From Spirochaetia bacterium (GTDB lineage Bacteria > Spirochaetota > Spirochaetia > Treponematales > Treponemataceae): 26,161 bases of DNA. The notes beneath the pieces are model-generated. The model did no database searches and was not told the origin of the DNA. It saw only the letters and a program-made list of their open reading frames with translations. Shown one piece after another: positions 16,266 to 23,957 of the stretch. Each line of letters starts with the position of its first letter. The stretch's first letter is position 1. The translations under genes were made by a program, and so were the position numbers. The stretch lies in NCBI GenBank assembly GCA_900769325.1, contig CAAGGF010000051.1, positions 1-26,161 on the forward strand. Direction: 5' to 3'.

Positions 16266-18047
16266 ATGAAAAATAAAGAACGATCATTTTTAAGCCGCTG
16301 TTACACAATCTGCATAATCCCGAATATTTTATGCGGTTGGGTTCTGCTAGCCTATTCATTTTTAATCATAAACCTCGATATATCAAAAAATTTGACTTTC
16401 TTCATAACTGTAAATCTTTTAATTTACGCTGCACAATTTTTACTCTGCCCGATTACGAACACTTTTTTCATGGGAAAAGCGTCAAAACTCCTTCAGGAAT
16501 CAAAAATCCGTGACTTTTCAATAGAAGAACGAACAAAACTTTTTCTACTGCTCCACAAAATCCCAAACAGAAACAGATTGAGCTGCCTCATCTATTTTTT
16601 AAGCTGCAGCGTTTTCCTTTTCGCGGGATTTTATTTTATTCTGGATGTAAACATTTATATCGCACTTGCAAATATGACTTCGTGCTTCTTCGGTTCGTAT
16701 ATCGCTTCCCTTCTTGAATTCAACTTTTCAAAAAGAATCTGCACAAAATACGAAACTGAATTAGTCGCTCAAGGAATCGACCAGAAAATCGTAGACAGAA
16801 AAAAATGTTTCGGCGAGCATTACGAAAAAACTTTCATTGAATTCTGCATAAATCCAGTTGTGATGTCGACGGCATCTTTCATACTGATTTTCGTGTGCTA
16901 CTATTTCAACAATTCAATTTCAGAAACTGCAAAAGGCTTCACCGCAGCAACAGGAGAATTCGGAATCGTCCACGAACAGCTTTCAAAATTAATCGTAATT
17001 GCGATAATCAACATAATCGTCTGCATTGCCGCAGTTTATTCATTCCTTGCAAGAATTCTGCGTTCCACAAAATACCTTCAGAGTGCGATGAACACAATCA
17101 TTTCAAACGATATTTTCACTGTAAACCTCACTCCAACAGATTACGACAACGAAGTTTCATATAATATTGCACTTGTGAACAAAGTCGTAATGCTTTTTAG
17201 GTCAGTTCTCGACGAAATTCACGGAATCGGAAAAACGATGATTGAACCAATCAGCAAACTCACAGAAATTTCCGAAAACACCGCTTCAACATCGCTTGAA
17301 CAATCCACAGGCGTCAAAGAAATTCTTGCCACAATGGAAGAAACCGATGCACAGACCCGCGAAATCGCAGAAAAAATCAGTGAAGTAACTTCAGTCGCTG
17401 AAGACACCGAAAAAAATGTCGAAACAGGTTTTTCAACACTCCAGCAGAATCTCGACAAAATGAACGAAATCACCGAAGCAAATGTTTCAACAATCAGCGG
17501 AATTAGAGAACTCGGCGACAAAATCGGAAGCATCTGGGACATCGTAAAAATCATCAACGACATCGCAGACCAGACAAGAATCATCGCTTTCAACGCAGAA
17601 CTCGAAGCCTCAAGTGCCGGCGAATCCGGGAAGAATTTCCACATCGTTGCAAATGAAGTCCGCCGCCTTGCCACTGGAATCACAAATTCCGTAAATCAGA
17701 TTAAAGAACGAATCACGGAAATTCAACATTCTTCAGACGGACTTATCATCACATCGGAAAGCGGAACTGAAAAAATCAAGGAAGGTCTTGAACTGTCAAA
17801 CATTTTAAAAGACAAATTCAGCGAAATTCAGCAATCGTCAGAAATCACCGTTGAATCAGCCGTTCAGATTAAAGAAATCATCTATCAGCAGTCAGCGGCA
17901 TTCGACCAGATTGTTTCAACCGTTCGCCAAATCGCAGCCGGAATCGAAAATTTCTCTACATCGACAAATTCCGAAAACGAAACTGCCCTCAAGTTGAAAA
18001 AATCCGCCGAAAACCTCGAAAACCTTCACGAAATCATCATCTCGTAA
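16266..18047 (+). CDS. Methyl-accepting chemotaxis protein with six-TM sensor region (second copy)
   Basis: A 593-residue paralogue of the preceding receptor, likely from tandem duplication. It has the same six-helix membrane region, shared landmarks (IPN near helix 1, PITN after helix 2, IEERT in the cytoplasmic loop), and a coiled coil with the same unusual tip, ADQTRIIAFNAELEASSAGESGKNF. The extracellular loop between helices 5 and 6 is longer (about 25 residues) than in the first copy, a possible basis for a different stimulus. There is no C-terminal pentapeptide. ATG 16266 is preferred over 16257: AGGA (16254-16257) is well spaced for the former and overlaps the latter. Only 12 bases separate it from the first MCP. 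It is the last gene of the operon, facing a convergent gene. Confidence 0.9.
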   Translation: MKNKERSFLSRCYTICIIPNILCGWVLLAYSFLIINLDISKNLTFFITVNLLIYAAQFLLCPITNTFFMGKASKLLQESKIRDFSIEERTKLFLLLHKIPNRNRLSCLIYFLSCSVFLFAGFYFILDVNIYIALANMTSCFFGSYIASLLEFNFSKRICTKYETELVAQGIDQKIVDRKKCFGEHYEKTFIEFCINPVVMSTASFILIFVCYYFNNSISETAKGFTAATGEFGIVHEQLSKLIVIAIINIIVCIAAVYSFLARILRSTKYLQSAMNTIISNDIFTVNLTPTDYDNEVSYNIALVNKVVMLFRSVLDEIHGIGKTMIEPISKLTEISENTASTSLEQSTGVKEILATMEETDAQTREIAEKISEVTSVAEDTEKNVETGFSTLQQNLDKMNEITEANVSTISGIRELGDKIGSIWDIVKIINDIADQTRIIAFNAELEASSAGESGKNFHIVANEVRRLATGITNSVNQIKERITEIQHSSDGLIITSESGTEKIKEGLELSNILKDKFSEIQQSSEITVESAVQIKEIIYQQSAAFDQIVSTVRQIAAGIENFSTSTNSENETALKLKKSAENLENLHEIIIS

Positions 18048-18072
18048 GGCCATCGTAAAACCGCCAATATGT

Positions 18073-18153
18073 GTCATGCTGAACTTGTTTACACCACAAG
18101 GGCGTTTTCCTTAAGGAAATTATTTAACGCGGCACTCGCGTGCCTTGGGCATC
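18073..18153 (+). repeat. 81-bp dispersed intergenic repeat, copy 1
   Basis: This stretch matches, in inverted orientation, 25854-25934 with 5 mismatches in 81 bases and no gaps. It begins GTCATGCTGAACTTG, contains the palindrome TTTCCTTAAGGAAA, and has a GGCAC-TCGC-GTGCC hairpin (18131-18144). In the other copy the hairpin loop differs (TCTC) and the stem is unchanged. It lies between convergent genes. No reading frame or U-tract suggests a gene or terminator; it behaves like a REP/MITE-type non-coding element. Confidence 0.85.
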
Positions 18154-18191
18154 AACATCCCACCAACGGTTGTAAAAGACCTATTAATGAG

Positions 18192-18260
18192 ATTCCGAAT
18201 CAAGTTCGGAATGACGCTGGCGGTAATACTGTGTCATGCTGAATGAAATGAAGCATCCCA
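18192..18260. repeat. Short palindromic repeat cluster in the convergent gap
   Basis: ATTCCGAA (18192-18199) and TTCGGAAT (18205-18212) form a perfect 8-bp stem with a 5-base loop, followed by GACG. On the other strand this reads GTCATTCCGAAC, which also occurs at 25992-26003. At 18233-18243 GTCATGCTGAA repeats the first 11 bases of the 81-bp element, followed by a partial inverted match (GAAGCATCCC). These are small modular repeats of the same family as the flanking element. No U-tract follows, so it is not a standard terminator. Confidence 0.6.
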
Positions 18261-18278
18261 CTCAAATTAAGAATAAAT

Positions 18279-20531
18279 TTACAGATGCTGTTTTAAGAAC
18301 TGGAGGAAATCGTCTTCGGTCAAAGGTTTTGAATAGAAATATCCCTGAACCTGATCGCATTTTATTTTCTTTAAGAAATCACGCTGAACTTTTGTTTCTA
18401 CGCCTTCAAAAATCGTCTGTTTTTCAAGATTTTTACTCAAATTTACAAGCGTTTGAATGAAAATGGCATTCTTTTTGTCCATTTCGCCTTTTTCGTTCGT
18501 TGAATTCAACAAAAATTCACGGTCAAATTTTAAAACATCTACAGGAATTTTTGTAAGCATATTCAGAGAACTTTCGCCGACTCCAAAATCGTCCATTGCA
18601 ACTTTGAAACCCTCTTTGTGAAGAAGATTTGTAATTTCAAGCAAAGTATCGTCTTCCATAATTGAGCGTTCAAGAATTTCGACTTCAATATATTCCGGTG
18701 CGACATCGTATTTTTTGAAAATCTGCATAAACTCGTTTATGAATTTTTCAGGCTTCGTGTGAACGCGACTCATATTTACAGAAACCGGAACCATCGGCTC
18801 TCCAAGTTCAAGCTGTTTCTGGACAAATTTGAAAACGCAATCGTAAACATAAAAATCGAGATTCTTTACAAAACCATTTCTTTCAAAAAGCGGAATAAAT
18901 TTTGCAGGCGGCATAATACCGAGTTTTGGATCTTTCCAGCGGACAAGCGCCTCTGCTCCGACAATTTTATCCGTTGCAAGGTCAATTTTTGGCTGGTACA
19001 TCACGAAAAATTCTTTATTTTCAAGAGCCTGCTCCATGTGCTGTTCTATATACTGTTCTTCATTTACGATTTTTAGAAGCTCAGAATCATAAACCGCATA
19101 CTGAACCATCGCATTGTCTTTGATTGTTGCACGCGCAAAAGAAGCCTTTCCGATTAACCCCTGAACAGAATCTTCGCCGTCTTCTTCTGAATAGAACGAA
19201 AGCCCGAATTTTGGAATAAACGGAATATCGTAACTTTTAATTATTTCATTCAAACTGTCGAGATTCTTTTTGAAATTTTCAATTGCACACTCTTTGCTTT
19301 CTACCTTAAAGAATTGATAGAATCTGTCTGCATAACCTCGTGCAAGAAGACCTTTATAGCGTTTTGTAAAAATATTTAATGTTTCAGAAAAATAATAAAG
19401 AAGTTTATCTGCAGCCTGACCGCCGTAACTCTGATTTATAAACTTAAACCCGCGAATGTCTGCATTTATCAAAAGGAAAATAGATTTCTTATTGTGTTTT
19501 AAAAGAAGCGAACACTCATCCTCGAATTTTTGACGCGTCCACAGATTTGTAAGATTGTCGTAATTGTTTGCAATCATTTTTTTCTTTTGGAAGTAAGAGA
19601 AAACAGCATTTTCAATCACGAGAAGAAGAACGATTACAACAACGATTACAGAAAGGAAAATCCAGTACGCAGCATTTTTTAAGAATGTAATCTGGCTTGC
19701 CTTTACATGCGGAATTCCGATTTCTAGAACCCAGCCGGTACCTTCTACAGGACGGAAAATTACATCGATGCGTTCACCGGAAAAGCCGACAGTTTTTATG
19801 AAACCGCTTTTAACTTTGGAAAGGTATTCTGAAGAATATTTTTTTAACTCTTCAACCGGCGGAATAAATTTATTCATGACAAGTTCCGGCGAATTTAAAT
19901 GAACTATAAAACGCCCTTCAGAATCTATCAAACCGAGCCGAAGGTTTTCTGAAATGTTTATTTGCGAAAGAAAATCTTTAAAGGCATCGAGTTTCATTGA
20001 AAAACCGATTACGCCTTTAAAATTGCCTTCTTCATCCTCAAGCGGCTTTCCGATTGAAACAAGATAATATCCGCCTTTTTCGTAGTAAACAGGATCTGTT
20101 ACAAAATATTCACGAAGATTCCTTGCCGCTTTTTTAAAATATTTTCCATTGTAGTTTTTATATTTTTTGCCGCTGAAACCGTAAGCATCGCCTTCTGGAG
20201 TTAAATAAAAAAATTCCTGATAAATCATATCTGGTGTTCGGTTTATGTGGGAAAGGCTTTTTATGATTTCATCCTGAGATTTTGAAGCAAGTCGCCCGAT
20301 TTTTGCAAGATAATCAAGTTTTTTGTAGTGGGATTCAAGGAAAAAAGTAATTGTTTCTGCATAGCCTTCGATTACAAGTTCTGCATTTTCACGATATTGC
20401 TGAAAAAGCTGGTCCTGGAATTTACCAAAAATAAAATGCCCGAACAAGGCGAACATTATCATGGTAAATCCCATAATCAAAATAGAGGAAGTAAGTAATG
20501 CCCTGTTAAGACTGAACCTAGCTTTTCGCAT
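18279..20531 (-). CDS. dCache sensor, degenerate GGDEF, EAL c-di-GMP phosphodiesterase
   Basis: A 750-residue inner-membrane protein. A TM helix (about 12-36) is followed by a periplasmic double-Cache domain (about 40-280; YQEFFYLTPEGDAYGFSG, YYLVSIGKPL, GVIGFSMKL) and a second TM (288-312). The GGDEF domain (320-480) has RGYADRF where RxGGDEF should be, so it is not expected to make c-di-GMP. The EAL domain (490-750) is complete: Glu527 in AEALVRW, Asn586 in VSVNMSR, Glu618/Glu621 region, Asp647-Asp648 in MDDFG, Lys668, Glu709 in EGVET, and Gln729 in QGYFYSKP. It should hydrolyse c-di-GMP, perhaps tuned by the GGDEF remnant binding GTP. The gene is convergent with the MCP operon and separated from it only by repeats. 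Confidence 0.93.
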   Translation of the reverse strand: MRKARFSLNRALLTSSILIMGFTMIMFALFGHFIFGKFQDQLFQQYRENAELVIEGYAETITFFLESHYKKLDYLAKIGRLASKSQDEIIKSLSHINRTPDMIYQEFFYLTPEGDAYGFSGKKYKNYNGKYFKKAARNLREYFVTDPVYYEKGGYYLVSIGKPLEDEEGNFKGVIGFSMKLDAFKDFLSQINISENLRLGLIDSEGRFIVHLNSPELVMNKFIPPVEELKKYSSEYLSKVKSGFIKTVGFSGERIDVIFRPVEGTGWVLEIGIPHVKASQITFLKNAAYWIFLSVIVVVIVLLLVIENAVFSYFQKKKMIANNYDNLTNLWTRQKFEDECSLLLKHNKKSIFLLINADIRGFKFINQSYGGQAADKLLYYFSETLNIFTKRYKGLLARGYADRFYQFFKVESKECAIENFKKNLDSLNEIIKSYDIPFIPKFGLSFYSEEDGEDSVQGLIGKASFARATIKDNAMVQYAVYDSELLKIVNEEQYIEQHMEQALENKEFFVMYQPKIDLATDKIVGAEALVRWKDPKLGIMPPAKFIPLFERNGFVKNLDFYVYDCVFKFVQKQLELGEPMVPVSVNMSRVHTKPEKFINEFMQIFKKYDVAPEYIEVEILERSIMEDDTLLEITNLLHKEGFKVAMDDFGVGESSLNMLTKIPVDVLKFDREFLLNSTNEKGEMDKKNAIFIQTLVNLSKNLEKQTIFEGVETKVQRDFLKKIKCDQVQGYFYSKPLTEDDFLQFLKQHL

Positions 20532-20579
20532 CTATCAAAACCCTTAAAAATTTATCAGACAACTATTTATGCCAATATA

Positions 20580-20607
20580 ATTTTATCACAGATTCTAATT
20601 TTGTCTA
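20580..20607 (-). promoter_or_regulatory. Promoter candidate for the EAL gene
   Basis: On the minus strand, TAGACA (20607-20602), 16 bases, then TAAAAT (20585-20580) with a TG one base before it (extended -10). It lies 49 bases before the ATG. A TTGATA-17-TGATAA reading overlaps it. Context is right, as the gap to the preceding gene is only 100 bases. Confidence 0.45.
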
Positions 20608-20631
20608 TCAAAAATTTGTAAAAAAAATCAG

Positions 20632-21729
20632 CTAAAGAGTTAAATCTCCGTCTTTTATCCAGTTGATTTTTCTGAAAAGTTTTCCAAAAGCCCATGAAAT
20701 CACAGCCGGAAGAACAAAACATACCATCAAAAGCCCGAACCAATCCATAAAACCAGGATTTATTGCAATATCAGAAGCCGTAAGTGCACTGTTTCCAAGT
20801 TTTTTAACCGCCCATTCAACTGCTTTTTCACTCGGGCTGAACCATCCTGAAATTACACCAATCTGTCCGACAAGCCCGCAAGTTCCCATTCCGCTTGAAA
20901 CAGCCGCTCCGTTCATCTGAAGTTTGAAAATGCAAGTTGCAACAGGTCCTGTAATTGCACTTGCCAGAACAGGAGGAATCCAGACTTTCGGATTTTTTAT
21001 GATATTCGGCATCTGAAGCATAGAAGTTCCAAGCCCCTGACTAACGATTCCGCCCCAACCGTTTTCCTTAAAACTCAAAACAGCAAAACCGACCATCTGA
21101 GCACAGCAACCGGCAACAGCAGCACCTCCTGCAAGCCCCGTAAGCCCTAAAGCCGCACAAATCGCAGCAGAAGAAATCGGCAGAGTGAGTGCAATTCCGA
21201 CGATTACGCTTACCAAAATTCCCATTACAAACGGATGAAGCTCTGTAGTGAGTTTTATTAAATTTCCGACCCAGTTTGCAGCAAGCCCGATGTATTTTGC
21301 AAAAAGAACGCTCAAAAGAATTCCGCTTAAAATAGTTACCAAAGGAGTTACAAGAATGTCGACTTTTGTCTTTTTAGAAACGAGCATTCCAAGTTCGCAC
21401 GCACAAATTGCAATAATCAAAACTGCAAGAGGACCGCCGGCTTTTCCAAGTTCATTTGCAACCGCTCCAACCGTAACAAGGCTGAACAGAACAAGATTGT
21501 GAGCTCCCATCGCAAAACCGATTCCGCATGCCATTGCAGCACCGACAACCTTCACATTACTGCAGAAAAGACCCGCATCAACTAAAAACTGAAAAACAGG
21601 ATTTACATTCAGTTTTAAAAGAACTTCACCCAAAGTTTTAATGATTGTTCCCACAAGCAGAGAAGCAAAAAGTCCCTGTGCCATTCCGCTCATCGCATCG
21701 ATAAGATAGCGTTTTACAAATTTATTCAA
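20632..21729 (-). CDS. PTS EIIC-type membrane transporter, stand-alone
   Basis: A 365-residue glycine-rich polytopic membrane protein with about nine to ten hydrophobic segments. Landmarks (DAMSGMAQGLFASLLVGTIIKTLGE, ACGIGFAMGAHNLVLFS, GPLAVLIIAICACELG, AAICAALGLTGLAGGAAVAGCCAQMVG) fit the PTS EIIC family of the PTS_EIIC_2 type. Members are annotated as sugar permeases, but many stand alone, and no EIIA, EIIB, HPr or EI gene is nearby, so transport coupled to phosphorylation is not shown. The start is a TTG at 21729 with a strong GGAGG (21740-21736) six bases upstream. An inverted repeat lies just before that site, suggesting leader control. It is in line with the helicase pair but separated by 77 bases of dyad-rich leader. 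Confidence 0.8.
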   Translation of the reverse strand: MNKFVKRYLIDAMSGMAQGLFASLLVGTIIKTLGEVLLKLNVNPVFQFLVDAGLFCSNVKVVGAAMACGIGFAMGAHNLVLFSLVTVGAVANELGKAGGPLAVLIIAICACELGMLVSKKTKVDILVTPLVTILSGILLSVLFAKYIGLAANWVGNLIKLTTELHPFVMGILVSVIVGIALTLPISSAAICAALGLTGLAGGAAVAGCCAQMVGFAVLSFKENGWGGIVSQGLGTSMLQMPNIIKNPKVWIPPVLASAITGPVATCIFKLQMNGAAVSSGMGTCGLVGQIGVISGWFSPSEKAVEWAVKKLGNSALTASDIAINPGFMDWFGLLMVCFVLPAVISWAFGKLFRKINWIKDGDLTL

Positions 21730-21743
21730 AATTTGCCTCCATT

Positions 21744-21802
21744 GCGGTAAAAGTTTAGATTTTTTGAGAATTTACCGCGTTAAGTAAGAATAACTTCAAC
21801 GC
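21744..21802 (-). promoter_or_regulatory. Overlapping inverted repeats in the EIIC leader
   Basis: Two dyads overlap by two bases. The nearer one has perfect 8-base arms, GCGGTAAA and TTTACCGC (21744-21751 and 21771-21778), around 19 bases, ending 4 bases before the ribosome site. The farther one pairs GCGTTAAGT with ACTTCAACGC (21777-21785 and 21793-21802) with one bulge, beginning 4 bases after the upstream stop codon. They cannot both form fully, which is the layout of an attenuator or alternate-fold leader. The second could instead be a weak transcription terminator, and the first an operator. Confidence 0.4.
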
Positions 21803-21806
21803 ATTT

Positions 21807-23957
21807 TTACTGAATTGTTTTCTTCATTTTAATGTGAATGATTCGCCCTACAGAAAAAACGCGTTCTTCTTTTTCGGGTTCAGTGGTTATTCTTACTACA
21901 GCACTATCTTCCGCTTTAGTAAGCAATTGTGGTAAACCGAAAAATGTTTGAATTTTTCCAGAACCGTCGTCACAGGGAACGGAAATTTCCAGCATAAACT
22001 TCGAACTGATTGCCGTGTTAATCAGATGAATTTTTCCGCTGTAGTCCATTCCGCCAGCCTCGTAAACTTCGATTCTGACACTTCCATTTTTAATTTGTGA
22101 TGAATTTATAATAATTCCGCTTAAAATTCTACTAGACAATTCAATCTTTTCTTCTTCAGAAAAATCGCCTTCCGAAAAAGAATCCTGTAAACTTTTCACA
22201 AGTTTTTCACGCTCGAATTTAAAATATTCCCAAGGTTCTTCCAAAATCGGCTTGTGGCGGGCAAAAATATTTTCACCGTGAGGAATCTCTTTGAAACCCG
22301 GAAAATGATTTTCTTTCTTTCCTGCCTGAACAAAACCCGCTTCTTTTATTCCAAGAATTTTTAAAACATCAGAATTTTCGTCTTCAACTGGAATATTTAA
22401 AAAATAAAGTCCCGGAGCGATAATTTCCTGAGTGAATTTTAAGAAATTCGGATTATTCTTCCATATAATATCTTTTTTTTCATCGAGTTTTAAAACATAG
22501 CCTTTGTAAATTTTTGCCCCGGAATAAGAATCAAACCATTCTTCCAGATTTATTTTAAAACTTTCAGGAACAGAATAATTCATGTAAAATTCAAGTTCGT
22601 CCACAATTTTTTTCACCGAAAAGCCTGATTCAAAAGAATTAAAAACAGATTTCCGGTTGATTTCAAACTGAACTGCAATTCCAGAATTTAAAATGCTTAA
22701 AAACGGAAGAATTTTTATAAAATCAGAAAGTTCAAGACCCGGAAGAACAGTCACCTGAAAAGAAGAATCGATGCTCACGAATTTTCTTTTTTCAACCGGC
22801 GGAAAATTCAAATCTTTTAAAATCGGATTTACAGAATAAATTTGTTTTTGAGAAGAAGAATTTTTTAAAATCAGACCGAGCGTATTCAAATTCCTGATAA
22901 AAATTTCTGCAAACTCAAAAACAAAACCGGAAGATTTTTCTTCTTTTGCATCCGAAGTTTCTGTATAAAGCCCACCAGATTCAAGAATCATCGAAAAACG
23001 ACGCCTTGTAAAATTTCCTGAAAAATCAGAATCGCATGAACGGGCAGAAAAAAAACAAATCTGCTTTAAAACTTCTTCAGAAAGCGGAAAATCAAAAAGC
23101 GACAAAAGCAAATCTGAAATCATTTTTAAATGAAGGTTGAGCATATTCCGCGAAAAATGACCGCACGAGGACGCTGCAATGTAAACGAACTGGTCGAAAG
23201 TTTTTAATGCCGAAAAAGAATTTAATTTTTCCCAGTCGATTGAAATTTTTGATTCAGACTGCCTGAAAATTCCTAAATTTATGAAACTTTTGAAAACGAG
23301 CTGAAACTGAATAAAATTTCCCTGAAAAATTTCTTCGATTTTTTCCTGATTTTTTTTCTTGATTTCGCCATCGAGTTTGCACAAATCTGGAAAATCCTGA
23401 ACATACGAAATCACGGAAGCGACAAACGAAACAGAAAGCGAAAAATTTATATCCTGAAAAGAATCTTTAAAATCGGTTTTTGAAAGTGCAAATTTTTCCG
23501 AAAGATACGGCTCAAGAAATTCTTTTAAAATCGGATTTATCACAAAAAATTCTTTTTGCCCCGAAAAATCTTCTGTTTTTTTTGGAAGAATCAAAAGCCG
23601 CTCTACAAGATTGTGAAGTTTTCCGGTTTTTGAAATCGCATAAGAATTGTCATCGGAAAAAAATTCCACATCTTTGAAGAATTCTAAAAAATCGTCTTCG
23701 GTCGGCTTTAAAGTATAATTTATAAACGAAAGAATTTTAAAATCAGTTTTTTTAAGCGAAACAAGAATTTTCTGCCGGTTCTCCTGATTAACGAAAAATC
23801 CGCAAAGACTTTCGATTGATTTTTGCTTGTTGAACGGCGTTTTAAATTCTTTCAAGAAAGTCCTGAAATACGAAATCATTTTTTCGTCTGAAAAATTTGA
23901 GAAACATTCTGAAAATTCGTTTATTTTCGAAATTATACTGTCTCTTTGTGAAATCAT
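21807..23957 (-). CDS. Helicase_C_3-type protein, putative partner of XPB
   Basis: A 716-residue soluble protein without helicase motifs of its own. Residues about 393-490 (FVSIDSSFQVTVLPGLELSDFIKILPFL, then SVKKIVDELEFYMNYSVPESFKINLEEW and GAKIYKGYVLKL) match the Helicase_C_3 / XPB N-terminal-like domain. The N-terminal half is helical with repeated winged-helix-like units (KILSFINYTLKPTEDDFLEFF, VINPILKEFLEPYL). In mycobacteria a gene with this domain also sits beside the XPB gene, so a joint role in DNA unwinding or repair is inferred. ATG 23957 shares one base with the xpb stop (TAATG) and has GGAGAG before it; a GTG at 23981 would lie within xpb and lacks such a site. The tight overlap implies coupled translation. 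Confidence 0.75.
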   Translation of the reverse strand: MISQRDSIISKINEFSECFSNFSDEKMISYFRTFLKEFKTPFNKQKSIESLCGFFVNQENRQKILVSLKKTDFKILSFINYTLKPTEDDFLEFFKDVEFFSDDNSYAISKTGKLHNLVERLLILPKKTEDFSGQKEFFVINPILKEFLEPYLSEKFALSKTDFKDSFQDINFSLSVSFVASVISYVQDFPDLCKLDGEIKKKNQEKIEEIFQGNFIQFQLVFKSFINLGIFRQSESKISIDWEKLNSFSALKTFDQFVYIAASSCGHFSRNMLNLHLKMISDLLLSLFDFPLSEEVLKQICFFSARSCDSDFSGNFTRRRFSMILESGGLYTETSDAKEEKSSGFVFEFAEIFIRNLNTLGLILKNSSSQKQIYSVNPILKDLNFPPVEKRKFVSIDSSFQVTVLPGLELSDFIKILPFLSILNSGIAVQFEINRKSVFNSFESGFSVKKIVDELEFYMNYSVPESFKINLEEWFDSYSGAKIYKGYVLKLDEKKDIIWKNNPNFLKFTQEIIAPGLYFLNIPVEDENSDVLKILGIKEAGFVQAGKKENHFPGFKEIPHGENIFARHKPILEEPWEYFKFEREKLVKSLQDSFSEGDFSEEEKIELSSRILSGIIINSSQIKNGSVRIEVYEAGGMDYSGKIHLINTAISSKFMLEISVPCDDGSGKIQTFFGLPQLLTKAEDSAVVRITTEPEKEERVFSVGRIIHIKMKKTIQ

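Noticed and set aside
15422..17683. Long antisense open frames (148 and 154 codons) opposite the MCP coiled-coil regions at 15422-15868 and 17219-17683.
   Set aside because: They occur at the same place in two paralogues, reflect codon bias of the sense genes, encode Ser/Phe-rich non-family sequences and lack ribosome sites.
18192..18212. Hairpin as an intrinsic terminator for the converging operons.
   Set aside because: No U-tract follows on either strand, and the same sequence recurs upstream of xpb, so it is better explained as a repeat module.
18236..18460. Plus-strand frame of 74 codons starting in the convergent gap.
   Set aside because: It begins within a repeat module and continues antisense to the EAL C-terminus; no ribosome site and no recognisable product.
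19260..19570. Diguanylate cyclase activity for the EAL protein.
   Set aside because: The active-site loop reads RGYADRF, lacking the Gly-Gly-Asp/Glu-Glu-Phe needed for catalysis.
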